NCBI GenBank assembly: GCA_021792315.1
Contig: JAJYUX010000032.1
Location: 1-16,326 of the forward strand
Reading direction: 5' to 3'
Origin: an archaeon
GTDB lineage: Archaea > Thermoproteota > Nitrososphaeria > Nitrososphaerales > CADDZS01
DNA: 16,326 nt
Shown here: positions 1 through 7,946 of the stretch, piece by piece
Position numbering within the stretch: the stretch's first letter is position 1
Layout of the letters: each line of letters starts with the position of its first letter
Translations under genes and position numbers: made by a program
Notes under the pieces: model-generated
What the model was told of the DNA's origin: nothing
Databases searched by the model: none
What the model saw: only the letters and a program-made list of their open reading frames with translations

Positions 1-663
1 GGCAATGAATCATTTGTATTTCTCTCAGAGGAACTCGGAGAAGTGCAAGTTAGAAATGGAGACTCGCTACCAGTTGTGATCTGCGACCCGCTGGATGGTT
101 CGCACAATGCCCAAGTGGGCATTCCCTTCTTCTCGCTCTCACTCTGTGTGATTCCGACGAAGAAAGAGAGAACATTCGGCAATGTTTCTCACGGTCTAGT
201 CATGAGCATTAAGACAGATGATGAGTACTTTGCAGCAAAGGGAACCGGAGCTTATCATAATGGAGAAAAACTGCCGAAGAGACGCAGTCCGAATAAGAGA
301 ATTGAGACCATGCTGGTGGAGACTGGAGACATCGATTTCCTACGAGATAGGTTGATTCACCGATTGAGCTTGAAGTTGATCTTAAAACCCAGGATACTTG
401 GAAGCGCTGCTTTGAGTTTTTGTCTTTTAGCTGACGGATCAGCCGACGCATATATTTTCGCCCAGCCCAGAGGGGCGCGAACAATTGACTCGCCAGCAGG
501 GTACTTGATTGCTCGTGAGACTGGATGTGTGTTCGCAGACCTCTCCGGGAGAAATAGCGACATTGACGATGTTAGAGTTGGTTTCGATTCAAAACTGGAT
601 TTGATAGGAGCTCCTGACAGGCAAACGCTGGAGAGACTCAGGAAGCTGGTGCGAATCGTCTGA
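1..663 (+). CDS. Inositol monophosphatase-family phosphatase, 5' end outside the window
   Basis: This is a metal-dependent sugar or nucleotide phosphatase of the IMPase/FBPase/CysQ superfamily. The frame is open to base 1, so the true start lies upstream and 220 residues are visible. A GTG at 43 opens an internal frame, but it would cut off the metal-binding SEE (fragment residues 9-11), so I reject it as the start. The second metal motif DPLDGS is at residues 29-34, and the third (canonical WDxxAG) appears as TIDSPAG near residue 165, with the tryptophan replaced but the aspartate kept. All metal ligands I can identify are present, so it is probably active. It is followed after 2 nt by an APS-kinase-like gene, so they probably share a transcript. 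Family members act on inositol-1-phosphate, fructose-1,6-bisphosphate or 3'-phosphoadenosine phosphates; the sequence alone does not decide which. Confidence 0.9.
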   Translation, partial: GNESFVFLSEELGEVQVRNGDSLPVVICDPLDGSHNAQVGIPFFSLSLCVIPTKKERTFGNVSHGLVMSIKTDDEYFAAKGTGAYHNGEKLPKRRSPNKRIETMLVETGDIDFLRDRLIHRLSLKLILKPRILGSAALSFCLLADGSADAYIFAQPRGARTIDSPAGYLIARETGCVFADLSGRNSDIDDVRVGFDSKLDLIGAPDRQTLERLRKLVRIV

Positions 664-665
664 GA

Positions 666-1244
666 GTGAAACCAGGACTCGTCATATGGTTCACCGGCTT
701 GCCTGGATCTGGCAAGTCCACCATCGCAAGACTACTAGCGAAGAGAGTTTCCCACCCTTGTGTTCTAATCTCGATGGATGCGATTAGAAAGAAAATCTAT
801 CCAAAGCCGACTTACAGTGATATTGAGAGGGATGTTTCGTACCGTTGTTTTGTTTTGATTGCAAGTCATCTCTCATATGCCGGTGTGACAGTTATCCTTG
901 ATGGTACTGGACATAAGCTTGTCTGGAGAAAATTGGCCCGGACAGAGTGTCCGAGGTTCGTCGAGATCTTCGTGAAATGTCCGATTGAAATCTGTATCGA
1001 ACGCGAAACCAAACGGAGAGACAATTCCTTTGTAAGAAAGAAGCTCTATGAGAAAGCACTTACTAGATTGAGGCAGGGAAAGAGGATTCGCGGAATGGGA
1101 AAGATGCCCGGAATTGATGAGTCTTATGAAGAGTCCCCAAAACCCGAGATAGTTCTGGACTCCTCTTCTAAAGCACCGAGACAGCTTCTGAAACAAGTGA
1201 CTGAGGAACTTTCCGAGTATTCTCCAGACTTGTTTATGACTTAA
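666..1244 (+). CDS. Adenylylsulfate (APS) kinase-like P-loop kinase
   Basis: This is a 192-residue P-loop kinase of APS-kinase size. Walker A GLPGSGKS is at residues 11-18 and the C-terminal GIDESYE...PEIVLD stretch matches the family's GIDxPYExPxxPEI segment. The APS-binding motif FISPYR is not present: after the central strand the sequence reads ILDGTGHKLVWR. The FSxxDR segment is only partly kept (YSDIERD). The fold is therefore supported but the substrate is not; PNK/AAA_33-type kinases are the main alternative. The start is GTG, 2 nt after the stop of the phosphatase gene. Pairing with a phosphatase superfamily that includes the PAP phosphatase CysQ is compatible with sulfonucleotide metabolism, but this is inference. 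Its TAA overlaps the stop of convergent tyrS in the palindrome TTAA. Confidence 0.75.
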   Translation: MKPGLVIWFTGLPGSGKSTIARLLAKRVSHPCVLISMDAIRKKIYPKPTYSDIERDVSYRCFVLIASHLSYAGVTVILDGTGHKLVWRKLARTECPRFVEIFVKCPIEICIERETKRRDNSFVRKKLYEKALTRLRQGKRIRGMGKMPGIDESYEESPKPEIVLDSSSKAPRQLLKQVTEELSEYSPDLFMT

Positions 1245-2191
1245 AGCAACAAGTCAGCCAAGTCTCGAACTGCAGATTTCTTGAACTCCTGTGGGCTGAT
1301 TTCTTTCTTCGCCCAAGCTGTTTCAAGGGATTTGTAGTCAGCAATACTCAGTGTTCCAAATTGCAATGGACCATCGAGAAGTGGAAGTATGAGAGTCTTG
1401 TACCAGCTGAGTATTGGATTCACTTCAATATCTCCGGGAGAGCAAAATGTCTTCCTAATTTTTATTTCGAGTGATTCCTGAGTCTCGTCAAGATTTATCG
1501 TGTTTCCAAAGGACTTGCTCATGAGTCTCTTGCCATCTGTTCCGATTATTGCTCCGCTATGGATCGCAACCGGAGTTGGGTATCCCAATTTCTTTAGATT
1601 CTCTATTGCGAGGACGTGAACTTTTCTTTGAGCAAAACCTCCCACCGCAACGTGGACTCCCATGGCGCCGATATCAAGGGCTTGCATTAGCGGGTAAATC
1701 ACCGAAGCAGTCATTCTAGACATAGTGGATTTGCTAATCTCGTCCATGCTCTTTTCAGCCTCTGTAAAGTTCACTAGTTTCGCGAGACGCAGCATCTGAA
1801 TGAAGTATTTCTGATCTTCAAACTCGGTGCCCAGCTTGTACTCGAATTTACCCCCGACACCCATCTTCGAGGCTATTCTCTCGAAAACACCCTGATCATA
1901 CTTCGCGACAGTTCTAATTTCGTCGATCTCGCCTTTGTCATTCGCAAGGGCATGCAGATCTGCGAGCAGAATGATCGAACGAAATCCGTGTTTTGCAAGC
2001 TTGATCACTGGAATGGAGCTACTGAAATTGCCAATGTGCAAAACGCTGCTCGGTTCAAACCCGATGTAGGTTGTTGGAGCAGGAATCTCATATATTAACT
2101 TCGTCAAGCGTTCTTCTGTGATTATTTCAATCTCTTGTCGATTCAGGTCCCCTAGGACATCCTGCGCGTTCACTTGCAGTTCTTTTTCCAT
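1241..2191 (-). CDS. tyrS: Tyrosyl-tRNA synthetase, archaeal type
   Basis: This class I synthetase charges tRNA-Tyr with tyrosine in the cytoplasm. It has 316 residues, close to the 306 of the Methanocaldococcus enzyme, and is collinear with it: YIGFEPS, LLADLHA and AVGGxxQRKxH are all present. Residues equivalent to the known tyrosine pocket are intact: Y42, Y166, Q170, D173 (contacts the phenol OH) and Q188. That favours tyrosine over tryptophan. The two signature motifs differ from typical archaeal forms: HIGN at 52-55 instead of HxGH, and LMSKS at 223-227 instead of KMSSS. The start is ATG. The NUDIX gene lies 55 nt upstream on the same strand, and that gap contains a candidate promoter. 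Its stop overlaps that of the kinase gene on the opposite strand. Confidence 0.93.
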   Translation of the reverse strand: MEKELQVNAQDVLGDLNRQEIEIITEERLTKLIYEIPAPTTYIGFEPSSVLHIGNFSSSIPVIKLAKHGFRSIILLADLHALANDKGEIDEIRTVAKYDQGVFERIASKMGVGGKFEYKLGTEFEDQKYFIQMLRLAKLVNFTEAEKSMDEISKSTMSRMTASVIYPLMQALDIGAMGVHVAVGGFAQRKVHVLAIENLKKLGYPTPVAIHSGAIIGTDGKRLMSKSFGNTINLDETQESLEIKIRKTFCSPGDIEVNPILSWYKTLILPLLDGPLQFGTLSIADYKSLETAWAKKEISPQEFKKSAVRDLADLLL

Positions 2192-2204
2192 TTTTTACGT
2201 GAAG

Positions 2205-2227
2205 TTATTTAAGGTAAATTACAAAAA
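2205..2227 (-). promoter_or_regulatory. Candidate tyrS promoter (A/T-rich boxes)
   Basis: Read on the minus strand, the 55-nt gap between the NUDIX gene and tyrS holds two A/T boxes, TTAAATAA (centre about 17 nt before the ATG) and TTTTTGTAATTTA (centre about 30 nt before it). The farther one would give a nearly leaderless mRNA. Spacing is approximate, so confidence is low. Confidence 0.3.
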
Positions 2228-2246
2228 CCATCTATCGACTATTGAC

Positions 2247-2822
2247 TCATCGAGATATCACTGAAAGGAGTTCATCAATTATCCTCAGAGTCATCCCCCA
2301 GACAACGTAAGATTCTCCGTATCTGTATGACTTTACGATGTGATCAAATCCGAATCTTTTTGCGTTCATCGGGGTGGAGTTATTCTTGTTCATGAAGAAA
2401 TCAAGTGGGATCCAAACATAATCTGTTATTTCATTTCCATTGACGATTACTTTGATTGATTCTGGAGCTATTGCGACGAACGGGGTGACGCGGAGTGATT
2501 TGTTTCCAGGCAGAACATCCTCGAGAGAGCCGAGCAATTCAATTGTCCGCATATCCACACCTGTCTCTTCGATCACTTCTCGTCTCGCCGTGTTAAGGAG
2601 CTCACCATCATTTTCCTTCGCCCTGCCCCCGGGAAAAGCCATGTGGCCGGACCAAGGGTCCGATTCAGAAATCTTTCTCTTGACAAGGAGTATATCCAAT
2701 CCTTGATTTGTGTTCTTTGGACGGAGTATCATGCACACGGCCGCTTTTGGAAGATTATCATAGCGTGAGGAACTAACCGCTGGCTGGTAACGCAGTGCAA
2801 TCCTGATCTTTTCTGCTAGCAC
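2247..2822 (-). CDS. NUDIX hydrolase, CoA-pyrophosphatase-like
   Basis: This is a NUDIX pyrophosphohydrolase that would cleave a nucleoside diphosphate linked to another group. It has 191 residues. The block DPWSGHMAFPGGR (residues 55-67) followed by REVIEETGV (81-89) gives the NUDIX box with the REUxEE metal helix intact. The spacing has one extra residue before the helix compared with the minimal box, as in NudL/CoA-diphosphatase-type members. The NudL-type xxxRxxxG arginine is not present, so CoA as the substrate is uncertain. The start is GTG and no ATG, GTG or TTG precedes it in frame before a stop at 2868-2870. It lies upstream of tyrS on the same strand and is divergent from the small membrane protein gene. 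Confidence 0.85.
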   Translation of the reverse strand: MLAEKIRIALRYQPAVSSSRYDNLPKAAVCMILRPKNTNQGLDILLVKRKISESDPWSGHMAFPGGRAKENDGELLNTARREVIEETGVDMRTIELLGSLEDVLPGNKSLRVTPFVAIAPESIKVIVNGNEITDYVWIPLDFFMNKNNSTPMNAKRFGFDHIVKSYRYGESYVVWGMTLRIIDELLSVISR

Positions 2823-2990
2823 AGGGTCAGATATTTTTCTAACTCGGTCCGTCTTAATCCTTGCAGCTTAGCCATTCACACGTATTTCAAGTCTGTGAGA
2901 AATCGACTTAAGTCCTTGGCAAGTCAGATAAGCTTTTGAGGGCTGTTTCTGATCTGACCGGAACATACAGACAAGGGTACTCGAAGATAA

Positions 2991-3173
2991 ATGTTAGAAA
3001 TTGCTTTGCTCCTTATTGGTTTCGGATTTGCGCAGAGTTACCTGACTGTTACCTCATTGTTCAACTTTGCTGCCGGGCTCGTTGCATTCTTCTTCATTGT
3101 TGTGGCCATACTGATATTCATCTTTGTTTATGACAACTTGAGGAAGCAGAGAAAGACAACAGCTCCTGCATAG
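2991..3173 (+). CDS. Small two-helix membrane protein, function unknown
   Basis: This 60-residue ORF starts with ATG. Two hydrophobic stretches are visible, about residues 4-22 and 25-47 (the second very rich in F, I, V and A), followed by a hydrophilic basic tail with R and K residues. By the positive-inside rule the tail should be cytoplasmic, making a hairpin with both ends inside. No signal peptidase site or conserved motif was recognised. A longer overlapping frame starting at 2936 gives a cysteine-rich, less plausible peptide and was set aside. It sits in the gap between the NUDIX gene and lhr, 91 nt upstream of the latter. There is no clear Shine-Dalgarno sequence. I do not recognise the family; coding is judged from the coherent membrane pattern. 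Confidence 0.6.
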   Translation: MLEIALLLIGFGFAQSYLTVTSLFNFAAGLVAFFFIVVAILIFIFVYDNLRKQRKTTAPA

Positions 3174-3264
3174 GGCCATATCAAGACTTCCGTAAATGAC
3201 GAAGGTTATTATCTAGATCTTCCCATTTTCCTTCTCTGCCGGTAGATTCCATACGCAAACGTCC

Positions 3265-6036
3265 TTGGACTCCTTTGCTTCACTGGATGAGCATGTAGAA
3301 CAGAGATATCATCAAATCGGTTGGCCTGATCTTACGCCAATCCAAAGTAAATCGTACAAATTATTGGTGAGAGGTAAAAACGCTCTCTTAATAGCTCCCA
3401 CTGGATCCGGAAAGACAGAGGCTGCGGTAATTTCAATGTTCGCAAGACTCGCTTCGACAAAAGAACCTTCACTCGCGCGGGGCATCCGACTGATCTACAT
3501 CACTCCGCTTAGGGCTCTCAATCGCGATATTTTCAAACGGATTATTACATACGCAGAAGCAGAGGGCTTAACAGCCGAACTGAGACACGGCGATACAAGT
3601 TCATACGCAAGACAGAAGATGCTTCAGACGCCACCAGACGTCCTGATAACCACCCCAGAAACACTTGGAATATTGCTCGTCAGTAGGAAGTTTAAAACTC
3701 ATCTGTCGCATCTGGAATGTATCGTTGTCGATGAGCTCCACGAGCTTTTGGGAAACGAGAGAGGATCTCATCTCTCACTGAGTTTAGAACGACTTTCCAG
3801 AATTTCTAGATTCCCGGAATTCATGCGAGTTGGCCTTTCCGCGACTGTAGGCGATCCGGAAGCGGCAGCGAAGTTTCTCGTTGGCGAACACGGCCGATGC
3901 GCAATTATTGCAGATACAGAAGCAAGGGGTTATGATGTAAAGATCAAATTCATCGAAGGAAACCTCGCAAATCTAGCGGAAGAAGTACTCGATTACATCT
4001 CGTCTGAAAACGGACAAGACAAGAGCACACTTGTCTTCACGAACACACGTGACGAAACCGAATTCTTGGGTGCTGTGTTAAAAGCAAAATCCCCTTCAAT
4101 CCCTGTAGAAGTCCATCACGGTTCTCTGTCAAAAGAAAGCAGAGAAACCACGGAAGGGATGCTCCGAAGCGGCGAGGCAGGAATCGTAGTGTGCACTTCC
4201 TCTCTTGAGCTTGGTTTGGATATCGGAGCCGTGAATTTGGTCGTTCAGATTGGATCGCCCAGGCAATCGACCAAACTAATTCAAAGGATCGGTAGGAGTC
4301 GACACAAGACACGGAGCAGAGCTGTCGGTGCGCTCATAACAAACAAACTCGACGAAGAGTTAGAAGGGATTGCACTATTGGAACGGGTTCGGGAGAACAT
4401 TCTAGAGTCAGTCAGCATTCACATGAAACCACTCGACGTCTTGGCTCATCACTTGGCTGGACTCGCTCTTGAAGAGAGTTCATTCAAGATTGAAGATGTT
4501 CTGGCACTATTCAAGAAATCGTATCCTTTTCATGACGTATCGAAGGAAGACATCGATTCAGTTGCAAGAATACTCGAGAGTCAAGGAATCATAAGATGGG
4601 ACGGCGAGACACTGAAGAGGAGGGGTCCCAGAACCTATGACTACTATTTCTCGAACCTTTCGACGATTCCGGACATTCAGCAATTCCAAGTGATAGACAT
4701 CACTACAAAGAAGATAATCGGTCGTCTGGATCAGGTATTTGTTGGCGAGTATGGTGAACCCGGAAAACCCTTTGTGTTGAAAGGTAACTCCTGGAGGATC
4801 GTCTCAATAGATGATGACAAGGAGACTCTTTATGTCGAGCCCATGTTCAGAGATATCAGCACAATCCCTTACTGGGTCGGTGAGTTGATACCTGTTGAGC
4901 TAGCGACGTCACAAATTGTTGGAGCTATTCGAAGAAAAATTGCATCTAGCAGAATCTCTGAGATTCGAGTCTCACAGAAACAGTCGGAACGATTCAGCCG
5001 AGTTTCGAAAGAGCTTGGCGGAATTCCTGATGACAGAGAATTAGTGATTGAGAAGAGGAGGGCATCAACTGCTATTGTTGTTCACTCCTGTCTCGGAACC
5101 AAGATTAATCAGACTTTATCCACAATACTTTCTACTCTTCTTTCTTCCAAGATAGGATACCTCGTCGAGACAAAGTCCGACGCCTACAGAATCTTGCTTT
5201 CATCTAACGGTCCACTTGAGGCGAAGATCGTGGTAGAGACACTGAAAGAGGATTTCGTGATCGAAGACATTCTTAAGGCGTCGATTGTCGGGACCCATCC
5301 TCTTAACTGGAAGACGTGGTATGTGTCTAAGAAATTCGGCATCGTAGACAAGAATGCCCAGTATGATAGGAGAGCCGCGAGATTGATTCAGGATCGATAC
5401 AGGAGCACTGCGCTTTACGACGAAATTCTCCGAGAACTTTTCTTGGAGAAGTACGACATCCAAGGCGCCAAAGAAATTATGCAATCGCTGAGAGAAGGTA
5501 GAATGTTCTTGCGTACAGTGGAAGTAAACGATTTCTCGGAACTTGCGAGACCGATTCTTGAATACACATCTAGTTTCGCAGCGCTTCCTCTCACTATGGA
5601 AAAGGCAATACTTGATCTCGTCAAGGAAAGGCTCGGAAATTCTAAACACAAGTTCATTTGCATGAGCTGTGGGAGGTACGAGTCTGTACAAAAAACGAAT
5701 GACGTAAAGGAACCGCTCATCTGCCCGCTCTGTCGCTCTCGTCTGCTAACAGAGACTTACATATCAGATTTGGATCTTCCTAGGATCATTCAAAAGAAAA
5801 AGAAAAACCAAACTCTGACAGAAGAAGAGGACAAGAAGTACAGGAGAGCTTGGAAAACTTCGAATCTCATTCAGAATTTCGGTAAGAGAGCCATTGTGAT
5901 CTTGTCCGGTTACGGTGTTGGAGTAGATACCGCGGCTAGGATCATCAGGAGAACAGGCGATGAAGATCAGTTCTACCGAAACATATACCTCGCAGAGAAG
6001 AATTACGTCGCAACCCGAGGATTCTGGCAGGAATGA
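3265..6036 (+). CDS. lhr: Lhr-type superfamily 2 ATP-dependent helicase
   Basis: This is a 923-residue Ski2/Lhr-like helicase that would translocate on single-stranded nucleic acid using ATP and is expected to act in DNA repair or RNA handling. Motifs in order: Q-like TPIQ (24-27), Walker A PTGSGKT (45-51), motif II DELH (156-159), motif III SAT (192-194), motif VI QRIGRSRH (340-347). The region after the two RecA domains carries winged-helix-like and Lhr-specific sequence. Near the C-terminus there is a putative zinc site, C799/C802 with C820/C823, then a basic KKKKN stretch and a GYGVGVDTAARII segment typical of archaeal Lhr tails. The length is normal for archaeal Lhr. The start is TTG, the only start between the upstream in-frame TAG (3214) and the TPIQ motif. 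It ends one base from the stop of convergent rpa. Confidence 0.93.
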   Translation: MDSFASLDEHVEQRYHQIGWPDLTPIQSKSYKLLVRGKNALLIAPTGSGKTEAAVISMFARLASTKEPSLARGIRLIYITPLRALNRDIFKRIITYAEAEGLTAELRHGDTSSYARQKMLQTPPDVLITTPETLGILLVSRKFKTHLSHLECIVVDELHELLGNERGSHLSLSLERLSRISRFPEFMRVGLSATVGDPEAAAKFLVGEHGRCAIIADTEARGYDVKIKFIEGNLANLAEEVLDYISSENGQDKSTLVFTNTRDETEFLGAVLKAKSPSIPVEVHHGSLSKESRETTEGMLRSGEAGIVVCTSSLELGLDIGAVNLVVQIGSPRQSTKLIQRIGRSRHKTRSRAVGALITNKLDEELEGIALLERVRENILESVSIHMKPLDVLAHHLAGLALEESSFKIEDVLALFKKSYPFHDVSKEDIDSVARILESQGIIRWDGETLKRRGPRTYDYYFSNLSTIPDIQQFQVIDITTKKIIGRLDQVFVGEYGEPGKPFVLKGNSWRIVSIDDDKETLYVEPMFRDISTIPYWVGELIPVELATSQIVGAIRRKIASSRISEIRVSQKQSERFSRVSKELGGIPDDRELVIEKRRASTAIVVHSCLGTKINQTLSTILSTLLSSKIGYLVETKSDAYRILLSSNGPLEAKIVVETLKEDFVIEDILKASIVGTHPLNWKTWYVSKKFGIVDKNAQYDRRAARLIQDRYRSTALYDEILRELFLEKYDIQGAKEIMQSLREGRMFLRTVEVNDFSELARPILEYTSSFAALPLTMEKAILDLVKERLGNSKHKFICMSCGRYESVQKTNDVKEPLICPLCRSRLLTETYISDLDLPRIIQKKKKNQTLTEEEDKKYRRAWKTSNLIQNFGKRAIVILSGYGVGVDTAARIIRRTGDEDQFYRNIYLAEKNYVATRGFWQE

Positions 6037-6037
6037 T

Positions 6038-7576
6038 TCAAGAATCGAGTCTTCGAACTGTCGAGTAATTCTTCAGCTGAATGAACTTCTTGCCTTCGTG
6101 AGTCTGGACTTCCACGCAACCTAGTAAGATTAGGTCTCCAGCGTGGTAGTTATCCAGAACCTTTGAGAGACTTCTCCAGCCGTATACCCTTATCTCCCCA
6201 GTGTGATCTCCAACGGTCAGTTCCGTTCGCTTCACAAGTCCTTCTTTCGTCTGAATTTCTCTAGCGATAGAGTCGTTCAGACACATTACCTCTAATGAAA
6301 TAATGCCGTCTTGAGGAACATCTTCGACGCACAATTTCAACGAGTCAGAAGTTGGAATATCTGATCTCTTTGACTGAAGTTTGGTAAGGTTCTTTTCCTT
6401 GGTAACGGAAACTTTCGATCCTTCCTTGTCAGATGTTTCGGGTCTGCAAAGGATGATATTGTCTTGATCGAAAGATTCCATACTCTTCAAAGCCGCACCA
6501 ACAGCAGTAATGGAAATCTTTCTCTTTTGCGAATCCATTACCAAGAGAAATGATTTCTCTTCCGAACCAACTCTTCGGAAAGAAAGTACTCTTCCAATGA
6601 ATGGAATCGGCGCATTCTTGACGATTTCCGCAGTCGACAGATATTCTGGATCGACGACTGCTCCGTAGCTCTTCGCTAATTCTTTCATCCAGGACTTGGT
6701 CACACCCCATCTTTCCAGAATGCAAGTAGTTTCATCTCCGTGAATTTCAACTGACACGGAATTCTGGAAATTCGAAATCTTAGTTCGCACATTTAGCAAA
6801 GTGATCGAATCCGAATCTTTCAAAAACTCAAAAGCAGGGTTTTGGTTTCCCCAAACCACTACTCTGTGCTCTGTGTTTTTGTCATCCCCGTCACTAATGG
6901 CAAAGCTGGTCAATCCAGACGATGAACCATCGCTCTTTGAAAATACACTCTTCTTTACCTCTCCACACACCCTGCCATGGAGAATAAGATACTTTTCGTT
7001 TTCTGGAACTCGTCGCAGGCCAAGTCGTCTCTCCGTCAGACTTCTTATCTGCTTGTCTTTGCTTTCGGAAATTCTTTCAATAAGTGAGTTTTCCCCAGTG
7101 TTTAGGGCAATTGTACCATCAATGGCCGTTCTAACATAAACGTTTGATATCTTCACCACGTCTCCGGGTCCGATCTCGGACTCCAGAAAGGCGGAGACGG
7201 AACGATCCCAAATGTTCAGCGTAGTTGAACCAGTGGTGTCGTAGATAACAAGACGCATCAATAGTCCCCTGCTAGCATCGGTCTTTCTTGTGAATGTTTT
7301 CGGATACCCGACTGATAGGACCCTACAAGTGAGGGTCACGGATTTGTGATCCTTAGAGAGCGCAGCAATATTCAACTCGTTTGTCTGATTGTACTCGATC
7401 ATTACGCCAAGATCAACAGCCACTAGAAACAACGCACCTTGATCTGTGAGATATCCGTCTCCTACGGTGTCCTTCTTCTTCTTGATGAGCTCTTTGAGAT
7501 TCTCTCTTGTCAAGCTACACTTCGACGCCAACTCCAGTAGTAGAATATCGAATTGATTCTCTTCGACTATGGTCAC
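6038..7576 (-). CDS. rpa: Replication protein A-like ssDNA-binding protein with about four OB folds
   Basis: This 512-residue protein is predicted to coat single-stranded DNA in replication and repair. Residues about 8-58 form the small helical N-terminal domain seen in archaeal RPA (ELxxKCxLTRENLKELI..., GYLTDQGALFLVA). OB-like repeats follow at about 75-170, 195-300, 315-390 and 420-510. The first and last have the clearest OB features: RVLSVGYPKTFTRK, and a final segment with GEIRVYGW and KKFIQLKN. No zinc ribbon is visible; only isolated cysteines occur, unlike euryarchaeal RPAs with a CxxC finger. The start is GTG, supported by the A/T box about 24 nt upstream and the lack of a Shine-Dalgarno, so a leaderless mRNA is likely. 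It is convergent with lhr and divergent from the HTH/ATP-cone gene. Confidence 0.85.
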   Translation of the reverse strand: MTIVEENQFDILLLELASKCSLTRENLKELIKKKKDTVGDGYLTDQGALFLVAVDLGVMIEYNQTNELNIAALSKDHKSVTLTCRVLSVGYPKTFTRKTDASRGLLMRLVIYDTTGSTTLNIWDRSVSAFLESEIGPGDVVKISNVYVRTAIDGTIALNTGENSLIERISESKDKQIRSLTERRLGLRRVPENEKYLILHGRVCGEVKKSVFSKSDGSSSGLTSFAISDGDDKNTEHRVVVWGNQNPAFEFLKDSDSITLLNVRTKISNFQNSVSVEIHGDETTCILERWGVTKSWMKELAKSYGAVVDPEYLSTAEIVKNAPIPFIGRVLSFRRVGSEEKSFLLVMDSQKRKISITAVGAALKSMESFDQDNIILCRPETSDKEGSKVSVTKEKNLTKLQSKRSDIPTSDSLKLCVEDVPQDGIISLEVMCLNDSIAREIQTKEGLVKRTELTVGDHTGEIRVYGWRSLSKVLDNYHAGDLILLGCVEVQTHEGKKFIQLKNYSTVRRLDS

Positions 7577-7595
7577 GCAATCACCCCAGGGATCG

Positions 7596-7603
7596 AAATA
7601 TTT
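7596..7603 (-). promoter_or_regulatory. TATA box for rpa
   Basis: AAATATTT (self-complementary) is centred about 24 nt before the rpa GTG. That places transcription start at or within a few bases of the start codon, consistent with a leaderless mRNA. Confidence 0.5.
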
Positions 7604-7643
7604 GTAGAAGAAGGATTGACTCTCCGATAATAATCGTTATGAT

Positions 7644-7871
7644 TCAAATTGATTCTTTTGACCCTTGAAAAAGGTCGTTTGGCTGACAGTTTCTAAAATT
7701 CTTTTGGACAGATTCCTGATCGGAACTTGATAGTACAGAGAACCCCGTTTCATTAGATCGTCTAGAAATATTGGCATATTGATTTACCCCAGATCTAGAA
7801 TTATCAATCTTTTTTAACCAATACATGAAGTCTTGAGGCATTTGAATCACTTTTTCTTCACCCTGTTTCAT
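7644..7871 (-). CDS. Possible small hydrophilic protein (75 codons), unrecognised
   Basis: This ATG-started ORF lies in the divergent gap between rpa and the HTH/ATP-cone gene. The protein is polar, rich in S, N, Q and K, with one cysteine and a MPQDFMYWLKKID segment near the N-terminus that could form an amphipathic helix. There is no signal peptide, membrane segment or known motif. Base composition is more A/T-rich than the surrounding genes, and no convincing A/T box or Shine-Dalgarno precedes it. It may be a real lineage-specific gene or simply an open frame in regulatory DNA. Apart from this ORF and the rpa TATA box, I see nothing assignable in 7577-7946. Confidence 0.33.
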   Translation of the reverse strand: MKQGEEKVIQMPQDFMYWLKKIDNSRSGVNQYANISRRSNETGFSVLSSSDQESVQKNFRNCQPNDLFQGSKESI

Positions 7872-7946
7872 GAGGCCTATCTTGCCATTTGTTGCAAAAG
7901 ATCGCTTTCTGCTTGTACTCTTGGCTTAGTGGAGAACCAGATCTGA

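Noticed and set aside
2936..3133. 65-codon open frame overlapping the small membrane protein
   Set aside because: It gives a cysteine-rich peptide with no coherent pattern, whereas the alternative frame has two clean membrane segments.
5200..5691. 163-codon open frame antisense to lhr
   Set aside because: It lies opposite the conserved helicase C-terminal region, has arginine/cysteine-rich composition typical of shadow frames, and no motif.
7660..7676. Short imperfect inverted repeat GACCCTT/AAAGGTC
   Set aside because: Seven-base arms with a mismatch and a 3-nt loop inside a possible coding frame; not distinguishable from chance.
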